From contig NZ_RKQK01000001.1 of assembly GCF_003814915.1 (NCBI RefSeq), positions 354,031 to 418,030 on the forward strand: a DNA stretch of 64,000 bases, in the 5' to 3' direction. The position numbers and the translations under genes are program-made. Of this stretch, positions 10,314 through 19,210 are shown piece after piece; the stretch's first letter is position 1; the number at the start of each line of letters is the position of its first letter. Origin of the DNA: Pacificibacter maritimus. GTDB lineage: Bacteria > Pseudomonadota > Alphaproteobacteria > Rhodobacterales > Rhodobacteraceae. The notes beneath the pieces were generated by a model. It was not told where the DNA came from, searched no databases, and saw only the letters and a program-made list of their open reading frames with translations.

Positions 10314-10502
10314 TTTTCGGCCAATCAAATTTAAATTCTCAAAATCCTCCCTATATCAACGGCAACGGGCGCGGATGTCACGCTTGAAACGCGACAAAGC
10401 TGTTGTTTATTTGGCCCAAGGGTCGCTTGCCAAGCCCTGCGCAGGCGCTTAGGGTGCGCGTCGACTTGGGGGGTGGAATCTGCCTCTTGCTTTGTAATTT
10501 TA

Positions 10503-10526
10503 GCACGAAGGGATGGCCTTTCGTGC
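10503..10526 (+). other. leader hairpin upstream of yajC
   Basis: GCACGAAGGG (10503-10512) can pair with CCTTTCGTGC (10517-10526; one G-T pair) around a four-base ATGG loop, ending 22 bases before the yajC start and just ahead of its AAAAGGA ribosome binding site. There is no T run, so it looks like a structured 5' leader rather than a terminator. Confidence 0.5.
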
Positions 10527-10547
10527 AGCTACCAAAAGGACGACTTA

Positions 10548-10871
10548 ATGTTCGTAACTCCAGCATATGCACAAGCCGCAGGCGGCGCAGGCGGCAACCC
10601 TATCATGCAATTCGTGCCGCTTATTGCGATTTTCGCGATCATGTATTTCCTCATGATCCGTCCACAGCAAAAGAAAGCCAAAGAGCACAAAGCAATGATC
10701 GAAGCGGTACGTCGCGGCGATCAGGTTGTGACTGCTGGCGGTTTGTTGGGCAAAGTGACCAAGGTTAAAGAAGACGGCGAATTGGAAGTTGAATTGGCAG
10801 AAGGCGTAAAAGTACGCGTGCTCAAAGGCACATTGGCCAATGTCATTTCCAAGACAGAGCCAGCGGCCTAA
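10548..10871 (+). CDS. yajC: preprotein translocase subunit YajC
   Basis: A 107-residue accessory subunit of the SecDF-YajC membrane complex, which helps SecYEG protein export. A single transmembrane helix (about residues 19-38, 'FVPLIAIFAIMYFLMIRP') is followed by the conserved RPQQKKAKEH block and a cytoplasmic beta-rich domain ('VVTAGGLLGKVTKV'). I chose the ATG at 10548 because AAAAGGA lies just upstream and 'MFVTPAYAQ' is the usual roseobacter start. It lies directly upstream of secDF, as expected, but a hairpin terminator separates the two. Confidence 0.95.
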   Translation: MFVTPAYAQAAGGAGGNPIMQFVPLIAIFAIMYFLMIRPQQKKAKEHKAMIEAVRRGDQVVTAGGLLGKVTKVKEDGELEVELAEGVKVRVLKGTLANVISKTEPAA

Positions 10872-10890
10872 GGCCCTAAGAACCAGTCAT

Positions 10891-10920
10891 AAAAGGCTCG
10901 CGAGGTTTTGCGGGCCTTTT
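10891..10920 (+). terminator. terminator or attenuator between yajC and secDF
   Basis: AAAAGGCTCGC (10891-10901) pairs with GCGGGCCTTTT (10910-10920; one G-T pair) around an eight-base loop and ends in TTTT. Confidence 0.7.
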
Positions 10921-11019
10921 GGACATTTAAGACCCATGATGTTTCTAGTCCGCGCGTGATGCGGCGAAATATATCCGACTAACCCCGCGCAGTCGCGCGC
11001 CTTGCTGATAGGCCCATTC

Positions 11020-13647
11020 ATGCTGAACTTCCCCCTTTGGAAACGGATCGTTATTTGGGGCCTTGTCGCCCTTGGTCTTTATGCGGCGCTGCCCAACGCA
11101 TTTTACGGGCGCGTTGAAAGTCACAATGACGCTTTGGTGACGATTGAAACATCGGGAGAAACGGAAATTCTAGCGGCAGAGCGCGATGCTTGGCCCAGTT
11201 GGATGGCGGAAAATCTGGTCAACCTTGGTCTTGATTTGCGCGGCGGGGCGCATTTGCTGGGCGAAGTGAATGTGGCAGAAGTTTATGCCACGCGTATGGA
11301 TGGATATTGGCCAAGCATTCGCGATGTTTTGCGTGACGAGCGCGCAACAATCGGCACAATTCGCCGTGTGGATGCCCCAGAGGGCGTTTTGCGCGTGCGT
11401 ATTTCCAATGCGGATCAGATGGAAACAGCTTTGAAAGCCGTGCGCAGTTTGGCCACACCAGTGGTCTCTTTGACAGCAGCGGGTCAAAACGACATCGCGG
11501 TGAGTGCCAATAATGACGTGATCACTGTGCAATTGTCTGAGGCTGAAAAGGCCGCAACAGATGATCGCACGATGCAGCAATCATTGGAAATCATTCGCCG
11601 CCGTGTGGATGAGGTCGGCACACGCGAACCAACGATCCAACGTCAAGGCGAAGACCGTATTTTGATCCAAGTGCCTGGTATTGGCTCAGCGTCGGAGTTG
11701 AAGTCCCTGATCGGCACAACGGCAAAACTGACCTTTCATGCCGTTGTAAGCCAGACGAGCAATCCAGACCAAGCGCCAGGCGCGCGGAATTTTATTGCGC
11801 CTGATATTTCGGGCAATGGTGTGTATTACATTTTGGAAAGTACTCCCGTTGTGACAGGCGACGAGTTGACGGATAGCCAACCTGCCTTTGATCAAAACGG
11901 TGGACCCGCTGTCACGTTCCGCTTTAATGCCACGGGGGCGCGTAAGTTTGGTGATTACACGGCGGCGAATGTAGGGCGTCCATTTGCGATTGTTTTGGAC
12001 AACGAAGTAATTTCCGCCCCACGTATTAACGAAGCCATCCGTGGCGGGTCAGGCCAGATTTCGGGCAACTTCACCATTGAGGAATCCACCGAATTGGCTG
12101 TGCTTTTGCGCGCAGGCGCTTTGCCTGCCAAGATCAATTTCCTAGAAGAACGCACCATCGGGCCAGAACTGGGCGCGGATTCAATCGCAGCTGGTAAGAT
12201 TGCGACCCTTGTCGCTTTTGCGGCTGTCTTGGTCTTTATGGGGCTGGCATACGGGCTGTTCGGTATCTTTGCCAATATTGCTTTGATCATCAACGTGGCT
12301 TTGCTGTTTGGCTTTTTGTCTGCCATCGGTGCCACACTGACCTTGCCAGGTATTGCGGGGATTGTTTTGACCGTAGGTATGGCTGTGGACGCCAATGTGT
12401 TGATTTTCGAACGCATTCGTGAAGAATTGAAAACCTCGAAAGGGGTGGGGCGTGCGATTGAGCTTGGCTATGAAAAAGCCCTCTCCGCGATTATCGACGC
12501 CAATATCACTACATTCATCACGGCAGCGATCCTGTTCATCATGGGCTCTGGTCCTGTCAAAGGTTTTGCCGTAACCTTGGCTTTGGGGATCTTGACCTCG
12601 GTATTCACCGCGATCTACGTCACGCGCGCGATTGTCGCGATGTGGTTCCACCGCAAGAACCGCAAAGGCTGGACCCTTAAAGGTGTGCGTTTGGTCAAGG
12701 ACGACACAAAAGTCGATTTCTTTAAACGGGCGAAGTTTACCTTTGGTATCTCTGCTTCCGCTGTTGTTGCCGCCTTGATCGCATTTGCTGTCTTGGGGCT
12801 CAATTTCGGCATTGATTTCCGTGGTGGAACAACCATCCGCACCCAATCTGAAAGCGCTGTCAGCGTGGCTGATTACCGTGCAGCGATGGAACCTTTGGGC
12901 TTGGGCGATATTTCGATTACCGAAGTGTTCGATCCCAATTTTGACGAAAACCAACATGTCGCTATGGTGCGGATCGAAGCACAGGACGATGTTGAATCTG
13001 TCACACCCGAAACCATCGCGATTGTCGAAGAAGCTCTACAATTGGTTGACCCAAGCATCACCTTTCCATCCGTTGAATCCGTGGGGCCAAAGGTCTCGGG
13101 CGAGCTGATCAAAACTGCTGTTATGGCTGTCGCGGCCGCGATTGGCGCTGTGCTGTTCTACATCTGGCTGCGCTTTGAGTGGCAATTTGCCCTTGGGGCC
13201 GTGGCCGCGCTTGTGCATGATGTTGCCATTACGATCGGCATCTTTGCGCTGTTTAGAATTCAGTTCGACCTGACGATCATCGCAGCGCTATTGACCATTG
13301 TGGGCTATTCTTTGAACGATACGGTGGTTGTGTTCGACCGCGTGCGTGAAAACCTGCGTAAGTATAAAAAGATGGACCTTGACGGTGTGTTGAACCTGTC
13401 GATTAACGAAACTTTGGCGCGCACCATCATGACGTCGGGCACCACTTTGATCGCCTTGATCGCTTTGCTGGTCTTGGGCGGTGATGTGATCCGTGGGTTT
13501 GTCTTCGCGATGACTTTGGGTGTGGTTGTCGGCACGTGGTCTTCGGTCTTTGTGGCGTCTAAATTCCTGCTTTGGCTTGGGGTGAAACGCGATTGGGATA
13601 AAAAAGACCCAACGCCAGGTATCCAAACCGACGGCAGCGCGGTTTAA
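11020..13647 (+). CDS. secDF: fused protein translocase subunit SecDF
   Basis: An 875-residue fusion of SecD and SecF, the proton-driven membrane factors that pull exported proteins through SecYEG. The SecD half (about residues 1-547) has its first transmembrane helix, the P1 periplasmic domain with 'LGLDLRGGAHLLGEV', and five C-terminal helices. The SecF half begins around 'GVRLVKDDTKVDFFKRAKF' and includes 'LNFGIDFRGGT' and its own helix bundle. The junction (about residues 548-556, near 12661-12690) keeps what looks like a former SecF start codon (GTG at 12685). Most relatives known to me keep secD and secF separate. An in-frame TTG at 11002 is a weaker alternative start. Confidence 0.93.
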   Translation: MLNFPLWKRIVIWGLVALGLYAALPNAFYGRVESHNDALVTIETSGETEILAAERDAWPSWMAENLVNLGLDLRGGAHLLGEVNVAEVYATRMDGYWPSIRDVLRDERATIGTIRRVDAPEGVLRVRISNADQMETALKAVRSLATPVVSLTAAGQNDIAVSANNDVITVQLSEAEKAATDDRTMQQSLEIIRRRVDEVGTREPTIQRQGEDRILIQVPGIGSASELKSLIGTTAKLTFHAVVSQTSNPDQAPGARNFIAPDISGNGVYYILESTPVVTGDELTDSQPAFDQNGGPAVTFRFNATGARKFGDYTAANVGRPFAIVLDNEVISAPRINEAIRGGSGQISGNFTIEESTELAVLLRAGALPAKINFLEERTIGPELGADSIAAGKIATLVAFAAVLVFMGLAYGLFGIFANIALIINVALLFGFLSAIGATLTLPGIAGIVLTVGMAVDANVLIFERIREELKTSKGVGRAIELGYEKALSAIIDANITTFITAAILFIMGSGPVKGFAVTLALGILTSVFTAIYVTRAIVAMWFHRKNRKGWTLKGVRLVKDDTKVDFFKRAKFTFGISASAVVAALIAFAVLGLNFGIDFRGGTTIRTQSESAVSVADYRAAMEPLGLGDISITEVFDPNFDENQHVAMVRIEAQDDVESVTPETIAIVEEALQLVDPSITFPSVESVGPKVSGELIKTAVMAVAAAIGAVLFYIWLRFEWQFALGAVAALVHDVAITIGIFALFRIQFDLTIIAALLTIVGYSLNDTVVVFDRVRENLRKYKKMDLDGVLNLSINETLARTIMTSGTTLIALIALLVLGGDVIRGFVFAMTLGVVVGTWSSVFVASKFLLWLGVKRDWDKKDPTPGIQTDGSAV

Positions 13648-13661
13648 CTCAGGGGGCGGTT

Positions 13662-14015
13662 ATGCATATAAATGACATCGCTTTTGAAGGTGCTGTACCG
13701 ATTGACAGCTACGGTCCGAATTTCTTTCGCGTTGAGGGCAAGGTCCACACAGGCCCTATGCTTTTGATCGAAGCAGAGACGCCAGAATGGGGCGGTTTTG
13801 ATGACATAGCCCCGCTTTTGGCCCTCAAAGATCGGATTGATTTCATCGTGTTCGGTACGGGTGAAAGCTTGGCCTATTTGCCTAAACCCCTGCGCGACGC
13901 CTTGGATCAAGCAGGCATTGGAACCGAAGTTATGGCCACGCCTACAGCCTGCCGCAGTTACAATATTTTGGCATCAGAAGGCCGCCGCGTTGCTGTGGCA
14001 CTCTTACCCGTTTGA
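13662..14015 (+). CDS. Mth938-like domain protein (DUF498)
   Basis: A 117-residue protein of the Mth938/NDUFAF3-like family. It shows the characteristic '[10 protein letters not shown]' block (about residues 18-27) and the central '[15 protein letters not shown]' core (about 63-77), followed by '[32 protein letters not shown]'-type ending typical of the fold. A GGGGGCGG ribosome site precedes the ATG, 14 bp after secDF, so it likely belongs to the yajC-secDF unit. Family members are linked to membrane protein assembly (mitochondrial relatives assist complex I assembly); the bacterial role is not settled. Confidence 0.88.
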   Translation: MHINDIAFEGAVPIDSYGPNFFRVEGKVHTGPMLLIEAETPEWGGFDDIAPLLALKDRIDFIVFGTGESLAYLPKPLRDALDQAGIGTEVMATPTACRSYNILASEGRRVAVALLPV

Positions 14016-14046
14016 AACCCGCAGCTTTGCCTGTAGTCTCGCGCCT

Positions 14047-14691
14047 ATGAGCTTGCTTTCAACCACCAATCTTAGCGTCACGCGCGGGGGGATCCCCGTG
14101 CTTGAGCGACTGACATTCACACTGTCCGCAGGCGAAGTTTTAGTGCTGCGCGGTCCGAATGGATCGGGTAAAACAACCTTGCTGCGCACCCTCGCTGGCT
14201 TGCAAACCCCCAGCCAAGGCCAAGTGCATGTTGATCCCGATCATATCGCATATGCTGCCCATGCTGACGGGTTGAAATCCACGCTGACAGTTAGCGAAAA
14301 TCTGAAATTCTGGGCCGGCGTATACGGTCAAACAGATATCCAGCCTGCCTTGGCAGCTTTTGATCTGACGCGTCTGACGGGGCGCGCTGCGGGCAATTTA
14401 TCGGCGGGGCAAAAGCGCCGCTTGGGCCTTGCGCGCTTATTGGTCACTGGGCGACCTTTGTGGATTTTGGATGAACCGACTGTATCGCTCGATGCCTCCT
14501 CCGTCGCTTTGTTCGCGGCTGCGGTCCAACAGCATTTGGCCACAGGGGGCGCTATGATCGTGGCAACCCATATTGATCTTGGATTCGAGGCGCAGGTCTT
14601 GGATGTGACACCGCATCGCGCAAAACTGGCATCGCAGTCTGGCGATTTTGCGACAGGCTTTGACTCCGATGAAGACGGGGCTTTCCTATGA
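14047..14691 (+). CDS. ccmA: heme exporter ATP-binding protein CcmA
   Basis: ATPase of the CcmABCD complex, which releases holo-CcmE in cytochrome c maturation. The 214 residues form a single small ABC domain with Walker [10 protein letters not shown] (about residues 37-45), signature [14 protein letters not shown] (about 119-132), and Walker [13 protein letters not shown] (about 138-149). I chose the ATG at 14047 ('[15 protein letters not shown]') as the family-like start. The gene ends in an ATGA overlap with ccmB, so they are coupled. It lies 31 bp after the Mth938-like gene. Confidence 0.96.
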   Translation: MSLLSTTNLSVTRGGIPVLERLTFTLSAGEVLVLRGPNGSGKTTLLRTLAGLQTPSQGQVHVDPDHIAYAAHADGLKSTLTVSENLKFWAGVYGQTDIQPALAAFDLTRLTGRAAGNLSAGQKRRLGLARLLVTGRPLWILDEPTVSLDASSVALFAAAVQQHLATGGAMIVATHIDLGFEAQVLDVTPHRAKLASQSGDFATGFDSDEDGAFL

Positions 14692-15344
14692 TCCGCTTAC
14701 TGCAACGTGACCTGATCTTGGCCTTGCGGGCAGGGGGCGGATTTGGCTTGGGACTTGGATTCTTTTTGATCCTTGTGACACTTGTGCCCTTTGGTATCGG
14801 CCCGAATTCAGAACGGCTTGCGGCCATCGCGCCGGGCATCTTATGGCTTGGGGCTTTGCTGGCTTGCCTTTTGTCGCTCGACCGTATTTTCGCGCTCGAC
14901 TACGAAGACGGATCGCTGGATTTACTGGCGACAGCCCCTGTGCCGCTCGAAGGGGTGGTCGCCATGAAAGCACTGGCTCATTGGATCACCACGGGCCTGC
15001 CTTTGGTCATAGCTGCGCCGATTTTAGGTGTGCTTTTGCACCTTGAAACAGCGGCTTACCTTTGGCTGATTGTCACTTTGTTGATCGGCACACCCGCTTT
15101 GTCATTCATTGGAGCATTCGGGGCTGCGATCACGGTCGGGCTGAAACGCGGCGGTTTATTGATGAGCCTGCTGGTGTTGCCGTTATATATTCCCACCTTG
15201 ATTTTTGGTGCTGAAGTGGTGCGTCGCGGGGCGCTTGGGTTTGAGGTGGCAACCCCTTTGATGATGCAGGCGGCGATCACGGCAGGGGCCATCGCCCTGC
15301 TGCCCTTTGCCGCAGCCGCAGCCATTCGCATAGCGCTGCGTTGA
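14688..15344 (+). CDS. ccmB: heme exporter protein CcmB
   Basis: Membrane subunit of the Ccm system I complex. It has 218 residues with six predicted transmembrane helices and the family features '[22 protein letters not shown]' (split here between residues about 47-68) and '[16 protein letters not shown]' (about 165-180). The start overlaps the ccmA stop by four bases (ATGA). The 65-bp gap to ccmC contains no obvious terminator. Confidence 0.96.
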   Translation: MIRLLQRDLILALRAGGGFGLGLGFFLILVTLVPFGIGPNSERLAAIAPGILWLGALLACLLSLDRIFALDYEDGSLDLLATAPVPLEGVVAMKALAHWITTGLPLVIAAPILGVLLHLETAAYLWLIVTLLIGTPALSFIGAFGAAITVGLKRGGLLMSLLVLPLYIPTLIFGAEVVRRGALGFEVATPLMMQAAITAGAIALLPFAAAAAIRIALR

Positions 15345-15409
15345 CACGAAGTTGAGTTGAGATTACCTGCGCTTACCCTTAAAGTGAGCGCGACATCAGG
15401 AGCAATCAC

Positions 15410-16144
15410 ATGGCATCACTTTGGGAATGGGCAAACCCGCACAAGTTCATGACTTGGACGGCAAAAGCATTGCCGATCATTTCTATCGCGGCCGCGGTTG
15501 TGACCGTGATCGGATTGATCTGGGGCTTTTTCTTCACGCCTGATGATTACCGCCAAGGGGCGACAATCAAAATTTTCTACATTCATGTGCCGACTGCGAT
15601 GATCGCGATCAATGCTTGGCTGATGATGCTGATCGCCTCCTTGATCTGGTTGATACGCCGTCACCATGTGTCCGTTCTCGCAGCCAAAGCCGCGGCCCCC
15701 GTGGGCCTGATCATGACGCTGATTGCTTTGGCCACTGGTGCGATTTGGGGCAAACCTATGTGGGGCACTTATTGGGAATGGGATCCTCGCCTTACATCGT
15801 TTTTGATCTTATTCTTGTTTTATCTCGGCTATCTCGCCTTATGGGAAGCCATAGAAGACCCTGACACAGCTGCGGATCTCACATCCGTTTTATGCCTTGT
15901 TGGTTCCGTCTTTGCGCTTTTATCGCGCTATGCGGTGAACTTTTGGAACCAAGGTCTGCATCAAGGCGCGTCTTTGTCACTGGATAAGCAAGAAAACGTG
16001 GCGGATGTCTTTTGGTATCCTGCTTTGGTCGCCCTTTTCGGATTTGTCTTGATGTTTGTCGCCTTGGTATTGCTGCGCACGCGCACAGAAATTCGCAAGC
16101 GTCGGGTACATGCCATTGAACTGCGCGAAAGGGTGCAAGGATAA
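15410..16144 (+). CDS. ccmC: heme exporter protein CcmC
   Basis: Heme-handling membrane protein that loads heme onto CcmE. It has 244 residues and six transmembrane helices, with the periplasmic tryptophan-rich heme-binding motif visible as 'GKPMWGTYWEWDPRLTS' (about residues 109-125) and flanking His residues in adjacent loops. A ribosome site (AGGAGC) precedes the ATG. The stop shares a base with the ccmD start (TAATG). Confidence 0.97.
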   Translation: MASLWEWANPHKFMTWTAKALPIISIAAAVVTVIGLIWGFFFTPDDYRQGATIKIFYIHVPTAMIAINAWLMMLIASLIWLIRRHHVSVLAAKAAAPVGLIMTLIALATGAIWGKPMWGTYWEWDPRLTSFLILFLFYLGYLALWEAIEDPDTAADLTSVLCLVGSVFALLSRYAVNFWNQGLHQGASLSLDKQENVADVFWYPALVALFGFVLMFVALVLLRTRTEIRKRRVHAIELRERVQG

Positions 16145-16299
16145 TGCCAGATTTGGGAAAATACGCGAGCGATGTTTTGGCTGCCTACGGGATAACGGCA
16201 GCATTGTTATTGGGCTTGATTGCCCTATCTGTAGTCCAATCTAGCCGCGTCAAAAAACGCCTGAAAGCTGCTGAGGAGCGTCGTAAATCTGATGGCTAA
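16144..16299 (+). CDS. ccmD: heme exporter protein CcmD
   Basis: A 51-residue small membrane protein: 'MPDLGKYASDVLAAYGITAA', then one hydrophobic helix (residues about 12-31), then a basic tail (RVKKRLKAAEERRK). This is the standard CcmD layout, in the standard place between ccmC and ccmG. CcmD stabilises the CcmC-CcmE interaction. It starts in the TAATG junction with ccmC and overlaps ccmG by eight bases. It is easy to miss because of its size. Confidence 0.93.
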   Translation: MPDLGKYASDVLAAYGITAALLLGLIALSVVQSSRVKKRLKAAEERRKSDG

Positions 16300-16837
16300 A
16301 TTTTCTCCGTTGATGGCTGTGCCGCCACTGGTGTTTGCAGGTCTCGCAGGCTTGTTCTTGTTTGGTATGGGCCGTGATGCGCCCAATGAATTGCCCTCGA
16401 CCTTTGTTGGTTCCCAAGCCCCTGCTTTGGATGTGGTCGCCCTTGAAGGCTACGACAGCTTTGACAGTGCGACTTTGCAAGACGGTGAAGTGAAGCTGGT
16501 AAATTTCTGGGCCAGCTGGTGTCCGCCTTGCCGCGCCGAGCATCCAAACCTGATGAAATTCGCGGCCGAAGGGCTGCCCGTTTACGGCGTGACCATTCGC
16601 GATCCGCATGATCAATCGATCCGTTTTTTGCAAGATTACGGCAATCCGTTTACAGGCATTGTCGCCGATACAACGATGCGCCAAGCGATCAACTGGGGCG
16701 TTTCCGCGCCGCCTGAAACCTTTATCATCAACGGTGATGGTGAAGTTCTGTATCGTTTTACAGGCCCGCTTGTTGGCAGTGATTTAGAGCAGCGTTTTTT
16801 GCCCGAATTGGCAAAAGCAAGGGCTTTGCAAGATTAA
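16292..16837 (+). CDS. ccmG: thiol:disulfide oxidoreductase CcmG (DsbE)
   Basis: Periplasmic, membrane-tethered thioredoxin-like protein that keeps apocytochrome c haem-binding cysteines reduced. It has 181 residues: one N-terminal signal anchor (about 9-27), then a thioredoxin fold with WASWCPPC (redox Cys77 and Cys80) and the cis-proline segment 'GVSAPPETFII' near residue 145. It overlaps ccmD by eight bases and ends the ccmABCDG run, with a strong terminator downstream. ccmE, ccmF and ccmH are not in the window. Confidence 0.96.
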   Translation: MAKFSPLMAVPPLVFAGLAGLFLFGMGRDAPNELPSTFVGSQAPALDVVALEGYDSFDSATLQDGEVKLVNFWASWCPPCRAEHPNLMKFAAEGLPVYGVTIRDPHDQSIRFLQDYGNPFTGIVADTTMRQAINWGVSAPPETFIINGDGEVLYRFTGPLVGSDLEQRFLPELAKARALQD

Positions 16838-16860
16838 AATTCTTATGGGTCGCTCAAAGA

Positions 16861-16890
16861 AAAACCCGCCATAACAGGCGGGTTTTCGTG
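16861..16890 (+). terminator. terminator between ccmG and metY
   Basis: Perfect 10-bp stem AAAACCCGCC (16861-16870) with GGCGGGTTTT (16877-16886) around ATAACA. Because the stem begins with A and ends with T runs it could serve both converging genes. Confidence 0.9.
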
Positions 16891-16930
16891 TTTTCGCGCT
16901 TCACTCCATACCTTCGAAAGGGATGATAAC

Positions 16931-18208
16931 CTATTGAATTGCTTGATCTAGGTCGGCGATAATATCTGCCACATCTTCGATACCTATAGACAGACGTAGC
17001 ACATTTGGCGATGCGCCAGCTTTCACTTGCTCTGCTTCAGATAATTGGCGGTGGGTTGTTGATGCTGGGTGGATCACAAGGCTGCGTGTGTCGCCTAAGT
17101 TAGCCACATGGCTGAACAATTCCATTTTATCGACAGTGGCAACGCAGGCGTCATAGCCGCCTTTGAGCGCCACCGTGAAGAGCGCGCCTGCGCCTTTCGG
17201 ACAGATGCGTGCCATGCGATCTTTGTAAGGCGAGGAGTCCAAACCTGCGTAGGTTACGGCTTCAACGCGGTCGTCTTTTTCTAGCCATTCAGCCACTTTT
17301 ACGGCGTTTTCAACATGGCGTTGCATGCGCAAAGAAAGGGTTTCTATCCCCATCAAAGTGTAATGCGCGCCTTGCGGGTTCATGGTCATTCCCAAATCGC
17401 GCAGGCCGATCGCGATACCGTGGAATGTGAATGCCATAGGCCCCAGAGCCGCGCCAAAACACAAGCCGTGATAGGCGGGTTCTGGTTGGCTAAGGGATGG
17501 GAATTTGTCCGAGGCCATCCAGTCAAAGTTACCAGAATCGACCACACAACCGCCTGTCACAGTGCCGTTGCCTGTCATGTATTTCGTGGTTGAATGGACC
17601 ACCAAAGTCGCGCCATGTTCAATCGGGCGACACAGGTAAGGCGTAGCTGTCGTATTGTCGACGATCAAGGGAATGCCTGCGTCTTTTGCGATCTCTGACA
17701 GGGCATCCAGATCGGTAATGTAACCCCCTGGGTTGGCAATGGTTTCACAGAAAATCGCGCGTGTGTCGTCATCAATAGCCGCTTTGACTGCATCAAGATC
17801 ATCGAAATCGACAAATGTGGCAGACCAGCCAAATCGTTTGAATGTCTGACTGAATTGGGTCAACGTACCGCCGTAAAGCCTTGTAGAGGCAACGATATTT
17901 GTGCCAGGCTGCATGAGCGGAAACAGCGCCATGATCTGCGCCGCGTGACCAGATGAACAGCATACTGCGCCAGCGCCCCCTTCGAGGGCTGTGATGCGGT
18001 TTTGCAACGCGCCGACGGTGGGATTGGTCAGGCGCGAATAGATGTATCCCACTTCTTCAAGGTTAAACAGTTTCGCCGCGTGATCCGCGTCGCGAAATTC
18101 ATAGGCTGTTGTTTGGTAAATAGGCACTTGGCGTGCCCCTGTTGCGGGATCAGGGCCAGTCCCTGCATGCACTTGTAATGTGTCAAACCCGTGTTTGCGC
18201 TCTGTCAT
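16931..18208 (-). CDS. metY: O-acetylhomoserine sulfhydrylase / aminocarboxypropyltransferase
   Basis: PLP enzyme that turns O-acetyl-L-homoserine plus sulfide into homocysteine (direct sulfhydrylation route to methionine). The 425 residues fit the MetY branch of the Cys/Met metabolism family. The PLP lysine is K209 in 'VVHSTTKYMTGNGT', and 'SSGHAAQIMALF' and 'YSRLTNPTVGALQ' are family landmarks. I chose the ATG at 18208 because GGAGG lies five bases upstream; an in-frame TTG at 18223 is inside that ribosome site. A SAM-type riboswitch is often found before methionine genes, but I could not recognise one in the leader. Confidence 0.95.
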   Translation of the reverse strand: MTERKHGFDTLQVHAGTGPDPATGARQVPIYQTTAYEFRDADHAAKLFNLEEVGYIYSRLTNPTVGALQNRITALEGGAGAVCCSSGHAAQIMALFPLMQPGTNIVASTRLYGGTLTQFSQTFKRFGWSATFVDFDDLDAVKAAIDDDTRAIFCETIANPGGYITDLDALSEIAKDAGIPLIVDNTTATPYLCRPIEHGATLVVHSTTKYMTGNGTVTGGCVVDSGNFDWMASDKFPSLSQPEPAYHGLCFGAALGPMAFTFHGIAIGLRDLGMTMNPQGAHYTLMGIETLSLRMQRHVENAVKVAEWLEKDDRVEAVTYAGLDSSPYKDRMARICPKGAGALFTVALKGGYDACVATVDKMELFSHVANLGDTRSLVIHPASTTHRQLSEAEQVKAGASPNVLRLSIGIEDVADIIADLDQAIQ

Positions 18209-18270
18209 TGTTTTCTCCTCCAAAACAGTTGTGCACAGCCTAGGCGCGGCTCAGAACGCTGGCAACCGTT

Positions 18271-18360
18271 TCAACTGTTTAGGATCAAAATCATCAAGAC
18301 AGGCAGGCCGATCGAAAGTTCGGTCCATGGGAGGGGGAGTTTTGCGAACAGGTTTTTCAT
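18271..18360 (-). CDS. candidate 29-residue hydrophobic small protein upstream of metY
   Basis: An ATG at 18360 opens 29 codons ending in TGA. The product starts 'MKNLFAKLPLPWTELS' and ends in a hydrophobic stretch (about residues 17-28), which looks like a small single-pass membrane protein or a leader peptide. A weak GAG Shine-Dalgarno lies just upstream. It sits in the metY leader in the same direction. It could equally be chance. Confidence 0.3.
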   Translation of the reverse strand: MKNLFAKLPLPWTELSIGLPVLMILILNS

Positions 18361-18455
18361 CTGCTCAGTCTAGTCGGCAAGATTTAACAAAAGCTGACGT
18401 CTCATGCGGATTGTGGAAAAAATCTACAAATAGCTTGATCCTTTATAACTATTCT

Positions 18456-18471
18456 ATATTTCATGAAGTAT
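18456..18471 (+). promoter_or_regulatory. palindrome over the arsR start, candidate ArsR operator
   Basis: ATATTTCATGAAGTAT pairs at seven of eight positions about its centre and covers the first bases of the arsR start codon. ArsR-family repressors commonly bind AT-rich dyads around their own promoter, so autoregulation is plausible. This is an inference from position and symmetry only. Confidence 0.35.
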
Positions 18472-18823
18472 GGATTCTTCAGCAGCACTCACAGCCTTTG
18501 CCGCCCTCAGCCAGCCCCTGCGCTTGCGGGCCTTTCGTTTGTTGATCAAAGCGGGCCCCAAAGGCATGTCAGCGGGTGATATCGCCCAAGCGCTTGAGGC
18601 CAAGCCAAACACCAGTTCGCAAAACCTTGCGCATCTCGTGCATGCGGGGCTTATCACCAGCCAACGCGAGGGGCGCAGCATCATCTATTCGGCGAAAATG
18701 GAGGGGGTGAACGCCTTGCTTCGTTTCATGTTGCAAGATTGCTGTGGCGGGGATGACGCGAGCTGTAATGCCGCGATCGACGCTTTGACACCTTGCTGCG
18801 ATCCTTCCCGTATTGACCTCTAA
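18470..18823 (+). CDS. arsR: ArsR family transcriptional repressor
   Basis: A 117-residue winged-helix repressor. 'ALSQPLRLRAFRLLIKAGPKGMSAGDIAQ' is the classic ArsR start (split at about residues 12-40), followed by the recognition helix 'NTSSQNLAHLVHAGLI' and the wing 'SQREGRSIIYSA'. The C-terminal part is rich in cysteines (DCCGGDDASC and a later CC), a plausible arsenite-sensing site of the type seen in ArsR variants that carry Cys pairs near the C-terminus. It heads arsR-arsC-arsH with 12 bp to arsC. Confidence 0.9.
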   Translation: MDSSAALTAFAALSQPLRLRAFRLLIKAGPKGMSAGDIAQALEAKPNTSSQNLAHLVHAGLITSQREGRSIIYSAKMEGVNALLRFMLQDCCGGDDASCNAAIDALTPCCDPSRIDL

Positions 18824-18835
18824 GGAACTGAAATA

Positions 18836-19210
18836 ATGTCCATAATATATCATAACCCAAGATGCAGCACATCGCGTAAAGCCTTGGCTTTGCTGCAATC
18901 CGACGGCGCGCCTGTCGAAATCATCGAATACCTAAAAACGCCTTTGAGCCGCGCAGAGCTTGTGACGTTGATACAGGCGGCAGGTGAAACCGCGCATTCC
19001 GTTTTGCGCCGCAAACAACCCCAAGCCAAAGACATGGGATTGCTGGCGGATGACATCACCGAAGATCAAATCATTGATGCTATGGTGGATGAGCCAATTT
19101 TGATCAATCGCCCCATTGTGAGCACATCGAAAGGCACGGTGCTGTGCCGCCCCTTTGAGAATATTTTTTCGGTCTTGGAAAACCCTGTTGAGGGTGAGGG
19201 CAGCACATGA
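18836..19210 (+). CDS. arsC: arsenate reductase (glutaredoxin type)
   Basis: Reduces arsenate to arsenite using glutathione and glutaredoxin. The 124 residues match the ArsC/Spx-like fold. The catalytic cysteine is C10 in '[13 protein letters not shown]', and the conserved arginines appear in '[18 protein letters not shown]' (about residues 86-103). It ends in an ATGA overlap with arsH. No arsenite pump (ArsB or Acr3) follows, which is unusual for an ars set. Confidence 0.93.
   Translation: MSIIYHNPRCSTSRKALALLQSDGAPVEIIEYLKTPLSRAELVTLIQAAGETAHSVLRRKQPQAKDMGLLADDITEDQIIDAMVDEPILINRPIVSTSKGTVLCRPFENIFSVLENPVEGEGST

Noticed and set aside
10328..10547. Possible 4.5S/SRP or other known small RNA between the pentapeptide gene and yajC
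   Set aside because: The conserved SRP loop sequence is absent; only one stem-loop next to yajC is supported.
18209..18440. SAM-type riboswitch before metY
   Set aside because: I looked for SAM-II and SAM/SAH riboswitch cores on the minus strand and found none; only short pairings such as AACG...CGTT are visible.
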